Shown: positions 8,732-17,064 of the stretch, piece after piece
How the letters are laid out: each line of letters starts with the position of its first letter
How positions within the stretch are numbered: position 1 is the stretch's first letter
Source of the DNA: Polyangiaceae bacterium
GTDB lineage: Bacteria > Myxococcota_A > Polyangia > Polyangiales > Polyangiaceae
Direction: 5' to 3'
NCBI GenBank assembly: GCA_020633205.1
Contig: JACKEB010000011.1
Span: 1-64,000 of the forward strand
DNA length: 64,000 nt
Position numbers and translations under genes: made by a program
The notes under the pieces: model-generated
Told to the model about the DNA's origin: nothing
The model's database searches: none
The model's input: the letters and a program-made list of their open reading frames with translations, nothing else

Positions 8732-10116
8732 GGAGTTCCTCGACTGGTCGAAACGGGGTGCGCCTGGCCCACGACGAGGGGAGCGCCCACTCCCGGTTTT
8801 CCGGGCGGATTCAACGGATAGCACCCATCGGGCGAGACTTCGCCGAGCTGGGTTCCGCCAACAGACTTGGAAATCAGCTCCAGATGCTGACGAAACTGGG
8901 CATGGCGCGCGGGCGCCGCCTTGTCCTCGAAGGGCTTGGGCGCGTGTCCCAAGATGAAGTAGGGGCACGCTTCGGTCTTGGTCAGGCGCGGCTTCTCGCC
9001 TGGCTGCTTATCGAAGCTGAGCCTGGCAAGGAAGCTCGTTCCGGTCCAAGTGTGATCGCTGTGCATGGGGAACACGAGGTTTCCAAGACTGTAGAACACG
9101 GGTCTCGATCCGGCCCAACCAACGCCATGGGGAACGTGCGGGTGGTGTCCAACGAACACGTCGACCCCCGAGCGCATCACCGCGCGCACGAAGTGACGCG
9201 TCCACATCATCGGCTCGTCCACGTACTCGGCGCCGCCGTGGTAGCTCAAGATCACCAAGTCGTGGCTCTGCTTGGCTTTGGCGATGCGCTTCTCCAGCGT
9301 CCCGAAGTCCGCCCAGGCGACGTAGTGACGTCCTTCGTGCTCGTTGATCGGGCCCTGGTTCCAGATCTGCGTGACCGCAAAGAACGCGATCTTGATGCCG
9401 CGCACCTCCACGGAAACGGCGTTGTAGGAGTCCTTGCCCGGGTTTGGACTCGCGCCGACGTAGCCCACCCCTACGCGATCGAGGTTCTGGAACGTCTCGA
9501 GCAGTGCGGACTTACCGAAGTCCCACATGTGATTGTTGGCGACGCTCACCAAGTCGATGTTGGCGTTCTTCAGCACCTCGGCACCGCCTGGTGGTCCGGT
9601 GAAGATCAGTCGGTGCTTGGTCTGGGTGACTCCGTCTTGATCCGACAGCTGGCACTCGAGGTTCACGAAACGAAAGTCAGCGCTGTCAAAGTACGGCTTG
9701 ATGAAACGCAGCGGCTGATAAGCGGGGTCGCGCAGGATGCGCTGTCCAGTGCCCCGCCCGAGGTTCACGTCGCCGCCAAAAAGCAGCACGACTGGGCCGC
9801 TCTGCGGCGCTGGGCCACTCTGCGACGCTGGGCCACTCTGCGACGCTGGGCCACTCTGCGACGCTGGGCCACTCTGCGACGCTGAGGAACTCGTCGACCC
9901 AGCGCTCACCGAAGACGACGAGGCCGCATTTCCCTGGGGTTTCGCTGAAGCAATCGCCTCGGCGCTCGACGTGTCGGCAGTGCTGGGGGTGAGCTCCGCC
10001 GGTTGCTCGCACCCAAGCGGCAGCAACGCCAAGGTGAACAACCGCACAGCGCTCGTGAATCGAGAAGTCGCCGCGCTAGCTCTCACCCTCGAAGTGTAGA
10101 AGCAGGAGGCCTGCAC
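8728..10116 (-). CDS. CapA-family (poly-gamma-glutamate synthesis type) lipoprotein
   Basis: 462 residues if started at GTG 10116; GTG 10086 is an alternative that shortens the basic N-region. Both give a signal with lipobox LLPLGC. A Ser/Ala linker containing SQSGPA repeats follows, then the CapA/metallophosphatase-like domain: VLLFGGDVNLGR, FVNLECQLSD, NIDLVSVANNHMWDFG, VILSYHGGAEYVDEP, VDVFVGHHPHVPHGV and FYSLGNLVFP, all conserved family motifs. CapA proteins are membrane-associated and act in poly-gamma-glutamate or capsule metabolism; no capB or capC is present here, so the polymer is unknown. First gene of an operon with the SUMF1-like and PaaK-like genes. Confidence 0.9.
   Translation of the reverse strand: MQASCFYTSRVRASAATSRFTSAVRLFTLALLPLGCEQPAELTPSTADTSSAEAIASAKPQGNAASSSSVSAGSTSSSASQSGPASQSGPASQSGPASQSGPAPQSGPVVLLFGGDVNLGRGTGQRILRDPAYQPLRFIKPYFDSADFRFVNLECQLSDQDGVTQTKHRLIFTGPPGGAEVLKNANIDLVSVANNHMWDFGKSALLETFQNLDRVGVGYVGASPNPGKDSYNAVSVEVRGIKIAFFAVTQIWNQGPINEHEGRHYVAWADFGTLEKRIAKAKQSHDLVILSYHGGAEYVDEPMMWTRHFVRAVMRSGVDVFVGHHPHVPHGVGWAGSRPVFYSLGNLVFPMHSDHTWTGTSFLARLSFDKQPGEKPRLTKTEACPYFILGHAPKPFEDKAAPARHAQFRQHLELISKSVGGTQLGEVSPDGCYPLNPPGKPGVGAPLVVGQAHPVSTSRGTP
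9800..9889. repeat. 18-bp tandem repeat in the CapA linker
   Basis: Copies of CTCTGCGACGCTGGGCCA at 9800-9817 (one mismatch), 9818-9835, 9836-9853 and 9854-9871, with a degenerate fifth to 9889. On the minus strand they encode the linker hexapeptide repeat SQSGPA. Because the unit is 18 bp, gain or loss keeps the frame. Confidence 0.92.
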
Positions 10117-10192
10117 CCCAAAACAAGCGGCGCGTTTGCGCTCACATCAATCTGGGCCAAAACCATAGCTTCAAAGGCAAAATGTCCGCGTC

Positions 10193-11737
10193 ATGGGGTC
10201 CCTAAAATACAGCCTGTTCGTGTTGGCAGTCAGCGGAGTGAGTTGCTCTGCGAGCCCGAACAGCCCGCGCAGCAGCGCGCAGCCCACGTCACCTGCGAGC
10301 GATCCGGTATCCGCTCACAGCGCAGGGAAGGCATCGGGCCCAGCTCCCAAGGCAACACCAACGGCAGAGGCTCCGCCCGTCGACCCGTTTGGCGCAGGCT
10401 ACCCAGCACCGCTGCCCAAGGGCGGCGAGTTCGGACGCGTCGCCTCAAAGACGTGGGGCTCCTGGATCCACCCGCGCCCGGACTCGAGGACGCTGCCCCT
10501 CGGTGGGATCCGTGTCGGAGACAGCATCGCCGCCACGGGGCCCGCCTTCAGCTCGGGCCTCGGCAAGTGCCAGCAGTACGTCCCGGTGGAAGGTGGCTTC
10601 GCCTGTGCGGATCGCCGCAACACCACGGATATGTCGGACCCGTTCGTGCAAGCGAACCGCTGGACCGAACCAGCTGAAGGCGACTTCCCCTATGAGTACG
10701 CTTTCAGCCTCGGCGCGCCGATGCTAACGCGTATCCCTACGGATAAAGAGAATCGTTGGGACACCGGCCCCCGGGACTACAAGAAGCTGCGCGGTTGGTC
10801 GGTGGGTCACGACGAACTGGCCGAGAAAGAGCCCATCGAGCCCAATGGGCCGATGCCGGACTTCCTCCAGGACGGCGGTCATGCGCCGAACGCCTGGGGC
10901 AAGAAGCCGGGCCTGCTCTTCAAGAAGGTGCCGTTTGGCTCGATGATCGCCTACACCCGCGCGTTCGAGGCGAACGGCCAGGTATGGGTGCTCTCCACGA
11001 ACCTCACCGTGGTACCTGCCAAGGGCCTCTTGCGATTTCGGCGCACGAAGTTCCACGGCCTCGAACTCAATTCCGAGCGGAACCTACCCATCGCTTGGGC
11101 ACGCAAGACGGCGCGCTCCAAGTTCCGCCTCGAGGGTGAGCAGCTGGTTCAGACGAGCCAGAGCTGGCCGGCGCGCACCTGGATGCAGCTCACTGGGGAG
11201 TCCCGCAAGCAGGCAGGCAAACGCTACCTCGAGACGAAGGACGGGTTCTACATCGCGGAGAATGAAGCTTCTGTGGCGGAGCGGCGCAAGACGCCTTGGG
11301 AGGTCACCCACGACTTTTCCCCACAGAATAAGTGGGTGCACATCCGAGTAAACAGCGGCACGCTGACACTCTACGAAGGCGATCGCGCGGTGTTCACCAC
11401 CTTGATGAGCCCTGGAAAAGAAGGCGCCACACCCTACGGTCGCTACTGGATCGAGTCCAAGGAGCAGGTCAGCACCATGACCACGGAGATGGGCGAACCG
11501 CGCAAGTTCTGGATCGCCGACGTGCCCTGGACGCAGTACTTCAAGCGGCCGTACGCGATCCACGCGGCGTACTGGCACGAAGACTTCGGCGAGCGCAAGT
11601 CGGGCGGCTGCGTGAACCTCTCTCCCATCGACGCCAAGCGCGTATTCGACTGGACGGTACCGGCCTTCAACGAGAAATGGGGCATGGTGCAGGGGCGCGG
11701 CATGGGGCACAGCACATTCATCCTGGTCGAGGGCTAA
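10193..11737 (+). CDS. L,D-transpeptidase (YkuD) lipoprotein
   Basis: 514 residues. Signal with lipobox GVSC; a Ser/Pro/Ala linker to about residue 60. A long central region (60-375) of unknown type precedes the C-terminal YkuD domain: WVHIRVNSGTLTLYEGDRAVFTTLMSPG, then TPYGRYWIESK, and the active-site segment with H457 and SGGCVNLS around C473. The canonical motif is [S/T]HGC; here the His before Gly-Cys is replaced by Gly (S470-G-G-C473), while the upstream His and catalytic Cys are kept. The family forms 3-3 peptidoglycan cross-links or anchors proteins to peptidoglycan in the periplasm. It is followed after 6 bp by another lipoprotein gene. Confidence 0.88.
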   Translation: MGSLKYSLFVLAVSGVSCSASPNSPRSSAQPTSPASDPVSAHSAGKASGPAPKATPTAEAPPVDPFGAGYPAPLPKGGEFGRVASKTWGSWIHPRPDSRTLPLGGIRVGDSIAATGPAFSSGLGKCQQYVPVEGGFACADRRNTTDMSDPFVQANRWTEPAEGDFPYEYAFSLGAPMLTRIPTDKENRWDTGPRDYKKLRGWSVGHDELAEKEPIEPNGPMPDFLQDGGHAPNAWGKKPGLLFKKVPFGSMIAYTRAFEANGQVWVLSTNLTVVPAKGLLRFRRTKFHGLELNSERNLPIAWARKTARSKFRLEGEQLVQTSQSWPARTWMQLTGESRKQAGKRYLETKDGFYIAENEASVAERRKTPWEVTHDFSPQNKWVHIRVNSGTLTLYEGDRAVFTTLMSPGKEGATPYGRYWIESKEQVSTMTTEMGEPRKFWIADVPWTQYFKRPYAIHAAYWHEDFGERKSGGCVNLSPIDAKRVFDWTVPAFNEKWGMVQGRGMGHSTFILVEG

Positions 11738-11743
11738 GCCGCC

Positions 11744-12421
11744 ATGCGCGCCGGGGCGGTTGTTGGCTGTAGCGCGCTGGTATTGTTGAGCGCCGGCTGC
11801 GACAAATCGCATCCCCAGAGATCCAGTGTTGAAGGCGGCGGCAGCTCTTCCACGGCTTCTTCTGGGGGTGAGGCGCCCCGTTCAAGCGCCGCTGTCCCAA
11901 GCAGCCCCACGCCTATTCCAAGAGTCTTTGCGCGGTCGCCCTCTGAGTTGAAGAACCGCGCTCCCAAGGTGCAAGGCATCGCGCTAGGTGAGCTCAAGGA
12001 AGTGCTCGAGCACAAGCTCGGCCGGTGTGAGACGCTCGAAGCGGGCGCTTGTATCTACTGGAGCCGAGGTCTGGAGTTCGAGCTCGCCAGCGGAAAAGTA
12101 CAACGCGCCATCGTGCATCAAGCTGGAGACAAGTCCTCACTGCGCAGCGCGACGGCCCCAGGAGAGCGGACGTTTCAAGCGTTCAACGGGGACCTGGATG
12201 GGGCGCGCATCGGGCAGAACCTGAGGGTGCTCGAGAGCAAGCTGTCAGGGCCCACTCAGCGTCTCCGCGCGGTACCGAACGGCGCCGATCCAGCCGGCGA
12301 TGCGATCGTCTATGAGTACTCGGAGAGCGGCCTGGCGGTAGAGCTCGAAGATTCCACGGTCGCGCGCATCCACGTGCCGATTGCACCGGCGCGAAGCCTC
12401 AAGCCCGCCAAAAAGCCCTAG
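11744..12421 (+). CDS. Small lipoprotein of unknown function
   Basis: 225 residues; signal RAGAVVGCSALVLLSAGC (lipobox SAGC, Asp at +2), then a Ser-rich linker and a globular part (residues of about 60-220) with one Cys pair (CETLEAGACIYW) and an internal near-duplication: IALGELKEVLEHKLG and ARIGQNLRVLESKLSG look like two related alpha-beta units. The Asp at +2 might favour inner-membrane retention if the E. coli rule applies, but myxobacterial sorting rules differ. Transcribed just after the L,D-transpeptidase, so probably a partner of it. Convergent overlap with the next gene's stop. Confidence 0.75.
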   Translation: MRAGAVVGCSALVLLSAGCDKSHPQRSSVEGGGSSSTASSGGEAPRSSAAVPSSPTPIPRVFARSPSELKNRAPKVQGIALGELKEVLEHKLGRCETLEAGACIYWSRGLEFELASGKVQRAIVHQAGDKSSLRSATAPGERTFQAFNGDLDGARIGQNLRVLESKLSGPTQRLRAVPNGADPAGDAIVYEYSESGLAVELEDSTVARIHVPIAPARSLKPAKKP

Positions 12422-13179
12422 AAACTCGCCGCGACGGCAACCTTCACTGCGGGCCCACTCAGCGACAGCGCGGGCATCGCGACCCCGTTGAGCCGCTCCG
12501 GCGCGCTGTCAGCGTCGGAACCCCGAGCCTCGAGGGTGATGTCTCGTGACGACGACCAGCCATAGCCGAGCTCGAGCTGGATCCAGCCGCGGGGTCCCTT
12601 GTGGGCGCCGCTGGTGCGCCCGAGCACTTCGTATGCAGCACCGAGGGCGGCGTCGAAGCCGAAGCTCAACCCAGCACTGGAGAGGTCAGTCGCCGCAACT
12701 TCGTCGGAGATCTTCACCCGATCGTAGGTGAGGGACGGCCCAAGGCGTCCCAAGAAGTAGAGGCGAGGTAGCAGGTGGAAGCGCAGCTCCGGCGCCAACG
12801 TGAAGCGATAGGCGTCGAGCTCGCTGTGTTCGCCGCGCACGTTGGAGTTCACCCCACCAAAGTCGAAGCCGAAGGCGCCCGCGACCGACCAGGCTCCATC
12901 GACGAACAGCGCGTGGGACGCTCCGATGCTGCCCTGGGTGAACACGTCATCTTCGGCGTACGGGTCGTACCCCGCGTCCCTGACCAAGCTGGTGCGCACG
13001 CCGAGGGAAACCTGGGTGTGGTCCTGATGCTTGCCGAGACTTTGCGAGTCCCCTTCGCTGGGCGCCTCGTCCTTGGGGATCTCCTGAGCGCCGGCAGTCC
13101 CGGCCAGGCAAAAGGGTATTGCCGCGAGGCAAAGACCGAGGAGACGAACGGGCCCCCGCAACTGAAAACCGGTCAGCAT
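12418..13179 (-). CDS. Outer-membrane beta-barrel protein
   Basis: 253 residues from ATG 13179, whose A is the last base of the preceding gene's TGA; a GTG one codon earlier (13182) is equally close. The N-terminal signal ends at about AGAQE. The mature part alternates polar and aromatic residues in strands (TQVSLGVRTSLV, ALFVDGAWSVAGAFGFDFGG, YRFTLAPELRFHLLPRLYFLGRLGPSLTYD, IQLELGYGWSS) and ends in AVKVAVAASF, a C-terminal Phe as in Bam substrates. Probably an 8- to 10-stranded OMP. It is the last of three overlapping genes with two propeller-like lipoproteins. Confidence 0.8.
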   Translation of the reverse strand: MLTGFQLRGPVRLLGLCLAAIPFCLAGTAGAQEIPKDEAPSEGDSQSLGKHQDHTQVSLGVRTSLVRDAGYDPYAEDDVFTQGSIGASHALFVDGAWSVAGAFGFDFGGVNSNVRGEHSELDAYRFTLAPELRFHLLPRLYFLGRLGPSLTYDRVKISDEVAATDLSSAGLSFGFDAALGAAYEVLGRTSGAHKGPRGWIQLELGYGWSSSRDITLEARGSDADSAPERLNGVAMPALSLSGPAVKVAVAASF

Positions 13180-14837
13180 CACAGATCTCCAAGCAAGAGC
13201 GCGGGGTAGAAGCGGGTCTCCGCGCTGTCAGGGTCCAAGGCATCGAGTATGGTCGCGCCGAGCAAGCCGCTACCGTGGAGCGCGACGAGGGCGCGCCCAC
13301 CGTCCCGGCGCTCGATGTCGAACACCGCCGAGACATCCCGCTGCACTTCCAGCGACGTGGGATGCAGCGACTCCAGATTCACCTGCGCGAACTCTGGCGT
13401 GCCTCGACGGAGCGCCCATGCGCGTCCACCATCGGGTGCAACCGAGAGGTCGAAGCCGCCCTGATTCGTGAGCATTGGGAAACTTGTGCGCGCATCGAGG
13501 TCCAAGACGTAGAACTCCGTGGCACCTTGCCCGACCAGGATCTTTCGTTGTCCGAGCTCGTCTCCCGGTACGTCCTGAACCTGAGTGACGTTGATCCCAA
13601 TCTGATAGGGATCGACACTGCGGTACGGCTTGCCCGTCGTACGCCCCAGGGACCAGAAGGCGATCCCATCGGATTGCGATCCCCCCCAGAGCAGCGCAAC
13701 GTCACCGAAATCCGGCTTCTCAGCCACCGAGTCAGTGACCCTCGCTAGCTGACTGTATCCTCCCGGCAAGCTCACTGTGTCCACGACCGTGGTTGCCGGG
13801 TCGACCAGCGCCGCCTGCCGATTCGACGGTACCAGAGCGGCGAGGCGCAGGCCTCCATCGGTTTCCACGAAGTCGATTGAACTCGGTACACCTCCCACGT
13901 CTGCGACGTTGACGGTTGGCTTGAAGTCTTTGCCCTCCTCCGCGGTCGGACCAAGCTCCAAGATCATCACGTCAGACTCACCAGCCAAGCGGATCGCGAT
14001 GCGTGCGTCGTTCACGTCATCGGGGTTGCCGTCATCGAACACCACCTGCGCAGGCTGACTGGAAACCCCCGCAGGGTTCTTCGGCAACACGATGGTTACT
14101 TCGTCCCGAAGTGGGTTCTGCAGGTCGACCAAGGTAACGTCCTGTTCGGTCTCGACGATCAAGAGCCGGCGCGCGGGACCGTTTGGTAGCTTCAGTTCAC
14201 TCGTGAACGTCAGACGCTGAGGCCGCGCGCCAAAGCTCCTGATGGTCTTGGTGATCGGCTCGACGTTGGGCTCGTCGACCTTCACCAAGATCAACTCGTT
14301 GGGGTTCACCACGACGCCACCCGCGTCGTAGACGACGACCCATTCGCCTTCCGGGTCGACCGCCAAGCCACTAAGCGGATCCGTCAACTCGTAGCGCGCA
14401 AGCCGCTTGGGGCTCGAGTCACCCTCAATCACGCTCAGGCTCGGTAGCTCATCCTCCGGATTGACGCGAGGTTGTACCCCCCGGCTCAAGACGTACAACT
14501 TGTCGCGAGCCGCCGAAGGCTTCATCGCGGCCATGTTCTTCCCTACGGCAACGGAATCGACCCCAAGATCGAGCCTGCTGCCGCTGGTCAACATCACCAC
14601 ACGGTTCAACGGGCGATCGTAGACTGCAACTGACCCAGTGAGGCCCACCGCTTGCGGTGGGTAGTCGGAGGGCTCGAGACCCTTGTCCCACTTGGCCTCA
14701 CGGTCGCCGCAACCCACCACACACACGAGGTCACCACAGCCCACGCTGAGGGCGCCAAGGCCAACGGCCAGGGCGCCGGCCAACCCAACGCCCAATCGCG
14801 AAAGAAAGCTGCGAGTCCGCTTCGCGCTCCCAGTCAT
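13179..14837 (-). CDS. Beta-propeller-like lipoprotein B
   Basis: 552 residues; the signal includes GLAGALAVGLGALSVGC with lipobox SVGC, followed by further cysteines (GDLVCVVGCGD). The rest is an array of roughly 45-residue blocks of YncE/Lactonase type: AVYDRPLNRVVML, DKLYVLSRG, GLAVDPEGEWVVVYD, RRLLIVETEQDVTLVDLQ, ARIAIRLAGESDVMILEL, LAALVPSNRQAALVD, AWALRRGTPEFAQVNL. No catalytic residues are evident; such proteins usually act as binding scaffolds. Its ATG shares one base with the TAA of lipoprotein A and its own TGA with the start of the barrel gene, so the three are coupled. Confidence 0.82.
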   Translation of the reverse strand: MTGSAKRTRSFLSRLGVGLAGALAVGLGALSVGCGDLVCVVGCGDREAKWDKGLEPSDYPPQAVGLTGSVAVYDRPLNRVVMLTSGSRLDLGVDSVAVGKNMAAMKPSAARDKLYVLSRGVQPRVNPEDELPSLSVIEGDSSPKRLARYELTDPLSGLAVDPEGEWVVVYDAGGVVVNPNELILVKVDEPNVEPITKTIRSFGARPQRLTFTSELKLPNGPARRLLIVETEQDVTLVDLQNPLRDEVTIVLPKNPAGVSSQPAQVVFDDGNPDDVNDARIAIRLAGESDVMILELGPTAEEGKDFKPTVNVADVGGVPSSIDFVETDGGLRLAALVPSNRQAALVDPATTVVDTVSLPGGYSQLARVTDSVAEKPDFGDVALLWGGSQSDGIAFWSLGRTTGKPYRSVDPYQIGINVTQVQDVPGDELGQRKILVGQGATEFYVLDLDARTSFPMLTNQGGFDLSVAPDGGRAWALRRGTPEFAQVNLESLHPTSLEVQRDVSAVFDIERRDGGRALVALHGSGLLGATILDALDPDSAETRFYPALLLGDL

Positions 14838-16477
14838 TAGTCCACCACCTTTGCACCAAGCTCGAATCCAGTAAGCGTGCGCGAGCTACCATCCTTGAAG
14901 TCGATGAACGTGATGCGACCCTCAGGATGACTCTGCGAAATAAATGCCCGATCCGCCGCAGGAACCACACCCACTGCCAGCGGCGGGCTCGAGAGCGATT
15001 GATAGTCGACCTGCAAGGACGGCATCCGTGCGAGGTAGGCGCCAAATACTTTGGTGTTGTCGTCCCGCACCGTCACCACGGCGCGGGTCCCATCCGGAGA
15101 CACGGCAACCTGTTGTGGAGCGGCGTCCGTTCCCACGATCTTCGGAGCCAGGGCCGTATCCACAGGGATCACACCGAACGCGCCTGCCTTGTTGCTCCCG
15201 GTTGGCCTGGTCATCAGACTCACCGCGTGTGCCGCATCTTCCGTCGGGAACACGGCGAGCACAGGCGCCTTCAGCGCAATGGTTCGCTGCTCGAGGAAGT
15301 GTTCTCCAGGCTCGAGATTGAGAACCACCACGCGATCGCTGCCTGTCGCATTGCTGTAGAGCAGCGCTCGACGAGCATCGCTGGGCAGAGAGACACTACC
15401 AACGGTTGACCCCGCGATCGGCACCACGTTGAAGTTCGTGGTGTCCGCCAGGATCTCCGCAACGTCGAACAGCACGACCTCGGAGCTGCTTCGAACGACG
15501 GCGACGCCGCGGGTACCGTCCACGGTGAGATCCAAATCTGTAACCGCAGCGGAGAAAGTGACTTCACTCCGCGCACCATCAGCGAGGTTGATGATTTCCA
15601 CCGTTGGGCTGCCCTCGCGCCTCACGAAAGCGTGGGCCCCGTCCGGGGTGACCGTCACGTCGCGTCCGGTGGGGGAATCGAATTGATCCTGGTCGAGGGG
15701 GATGAGGAGCCCAACGCTCGGCGAGTCGCCCAGCTCGAGTGTCGAGATCCCAGGCTCCGTAACGACGAACACATGATCCTCGTCGCCATCGAAGAACAGC
15801 CGCGTCGGACGGAAGCCCACGGACAGGCGCGTCGGCGTTGGCGTTGGCGTACTCAAGTCGAGCAGCGTGAGATCCTGAAACCCGTCCGTCGGGTCGAGGT
15901 TCGTTACCTCGCGGTAATCAGTCCATGCCACCGCCCAGCGGCCGCTGGGGCTAAGCGCCCAGGCGTTGGCGCCCCGATGCACCTTCGCGGTGTAGCTGTC
16001 GATGCCGTCAGGCCTCACGCTGAACAGCGTGGCGTCGAGGCTGCCCGTATTGAGCACGATAGCCACGTCACGGTCGTCTTGAGGCTTGGAGACCGCTGCG
16101 AGGTAGGTCGGCTGGAAGCCAGCCTCGACCACCTGCACCTCGAAGGACAAGGCATCGATCAGCGCGACGCGTCCGCTGTCTGGGTTCGCCGTCCAGACGT
16201 AGCGCCCGGTAGCTACCGGGGCTTTGAAGCTGCTCTCGAGCTCCTGCTCAGGAGGGGGCTCTTGCCCACCCACGCCACCGCCACCACCGCTTCCACCGTT
16301 CGAGCCGCTGTCGCCGCCCCCAGTTCCACCAGTGACGGACGAGGTCCCACCGCTGCCTCCCCCTTCGCCGGAATCGTTGCTGCTGTCGCCGCAGTGTAGC
16401 TGCCCGAGCGACAAGAGCGCGCACCCCGCGACGAACGAAGGCCAACCCAAGCGCAACTGCCAATCACGCCACCTCAT
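14837..16477 (-). CDS. Beta-propeller-like lipoprotein A
   Basis: 546 residues from ATG 16477 (GTG 16483 is possible). The signal ends in GQLHC with Gly-Asp after it, followed by a Ser/Gly stalk (residues of about 35-80). The remaining 450 residues resemble a YVTN/YncE-type propeller: GRYVWTANPDSGRVALIDALSF, PTYLAAVSKPQDDRDVAIVLN, WALSPSGRWAVAWTDY, TRLFFDGDEDHVFVVTEPG, DVTVTPDGAHAFVRREGSPTVEIINL, QVAVSPDGTRAVVTVRDD. It resembles lipoprotein B in layout and heads the operon. The leader carries a 15-bp perfect hairpin (16510-16544) that could influence its expression. Confidence 0.82.
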   Translation of the reverse strand: MRWRDWQLRLGWPSFVAGCALLSLGQLHCGDSSNDSGEGGGSGGTSSVTGGTGGGDSGSNGGSGGGGGVGGQEPPPEQELESSFKAPVATGRYVWTANPDSGRVALIDALSFEVQVVEAGFQPTYLAAVSKPQDDRDVAIVLNTGSLDATLFSVRPDGIDSYTAKVHRGANAWALSPSGRWAVAWTDYREVTNLDPTDGFQDLTLLDLSTPTPTPTRLSVGFRPTRLFFDGDEDHVFVVTEPGISTLELGDSPSVGLLIPLDQDQFDSPTGRDVTVTPDGAHAFVRREGSPTVEIINLADGARSEVTFSAAVTDLDLTVDGTRGVAVVRSSSEVVLFDVAEILADTTNFNVVPIAGSTVGSVSLPSDARRALLYSNATGSDRVVVLNLEPGEHFLEQRTIALKAPVLAVFPTEDAAHAVSLMTRPTGSNKAGAFGVIPVDTALAPKIVGTDAAPQQVAVSPDGTRAVVTVRDDNTKVFGAYLARMPSLQVDYQSLSSPPLAVGVVPAADRAFISQSHPEGRITFIDFKDGSSRTLTGFELGAKVVD

Positions 16478-16509
16478 CAACACCCCACGCGGTCGCAGAC
16501 CGCAACACG

Positions 16510-16544
16510 ACCCACGGATGGGCTTCTGCAGCCCATCCGTGGGT
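16510..16544. other. Perfect 15-bp inverted repeat (hairpin)
   Basis: Arms ACCCACGGATGGGCT (16510-16524) and AGCCCATCCGTGGGT (16530-16544) are exact reverse complements around the loop TCTGC. It is 33 bp upstream of the start of the propeller-lipoprotein operon. There is no T-run, so it is not a standard intrinsic terminator. Copies of GGTCGCAGACCG flank it at 16491-16502 and 16562-16573. Confidence 0.9.
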
Positions 16545-16552
16545 ATCCCCAA

Positions 16553-17064
16553 CCGACCGCCGGTCGCAGACCGACCTAAGCAAGCAAGTAAGCAGGAGCG
16601 GCCTCAGGGCCGCGGAAGCATCATCTAAGCGAACCGATCAAAAGCAACGCGGCGGCGCCCCGGGACGCCAGCGCGTTAAGTAAGCCCGCCAAGCGGATGA
16701 CTAGCGTTTTGCAAGCAGTGGGCCAGCGGCGCGAACAACCAGTTCAAGACACCAATTGGTTGAAATGATTGACCAATCATCGATCCCTCAGAACTCGTAT
16801 CCGACAGCCCGCGGAGTGAGGGCTCGCGATCCGCTGACATCCGTGTCGCGCAGGTTCGGCGGGAGTGAGCCAAGGGTGGTTTCCCAACGGCAAGAAGCGC
16901 GGAAGAACCCGGGGTGCTAGCGCCTCTGGCCGCGCGATCATGCTGAAACGCGGGCGGATCATTGGTTGAGCTAGTGAGGGTCCGGCACTACAAGCCAGCT
17001 TGACCAGTGCCGTGAACGGAGCCAAAGCGCGCATCCGATCGGCTCCTGTGTTCTCCAGCTCACC
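16553..17064. other. Divergent intergenic region
   Basis: About 510 bp between the propeller operon (-) and the AlkP-superfamily gene (+), so it must hold promoters for both. Visible items are the second GGTCGCAGACCG copy (16562-16573), a short AAGCAAGCAAGTAAGCAG run, and two adjacent palindromic words, ACCAATTGGT and the near-palindrome ATGATTGACCAATCAT (about 16751-16780), which could be an operator. No ORF with gene-like codon structure, tRNA or RNA family was recognised. Confidence 0.6.

Noticed and set aside
8539..9885. 448-codon plus frame opposite the CapA and SUMF1 genes
   Set aside because: Spans two convincing minus genes, ends in the 18-bp repeat and has no domain-like pattern.
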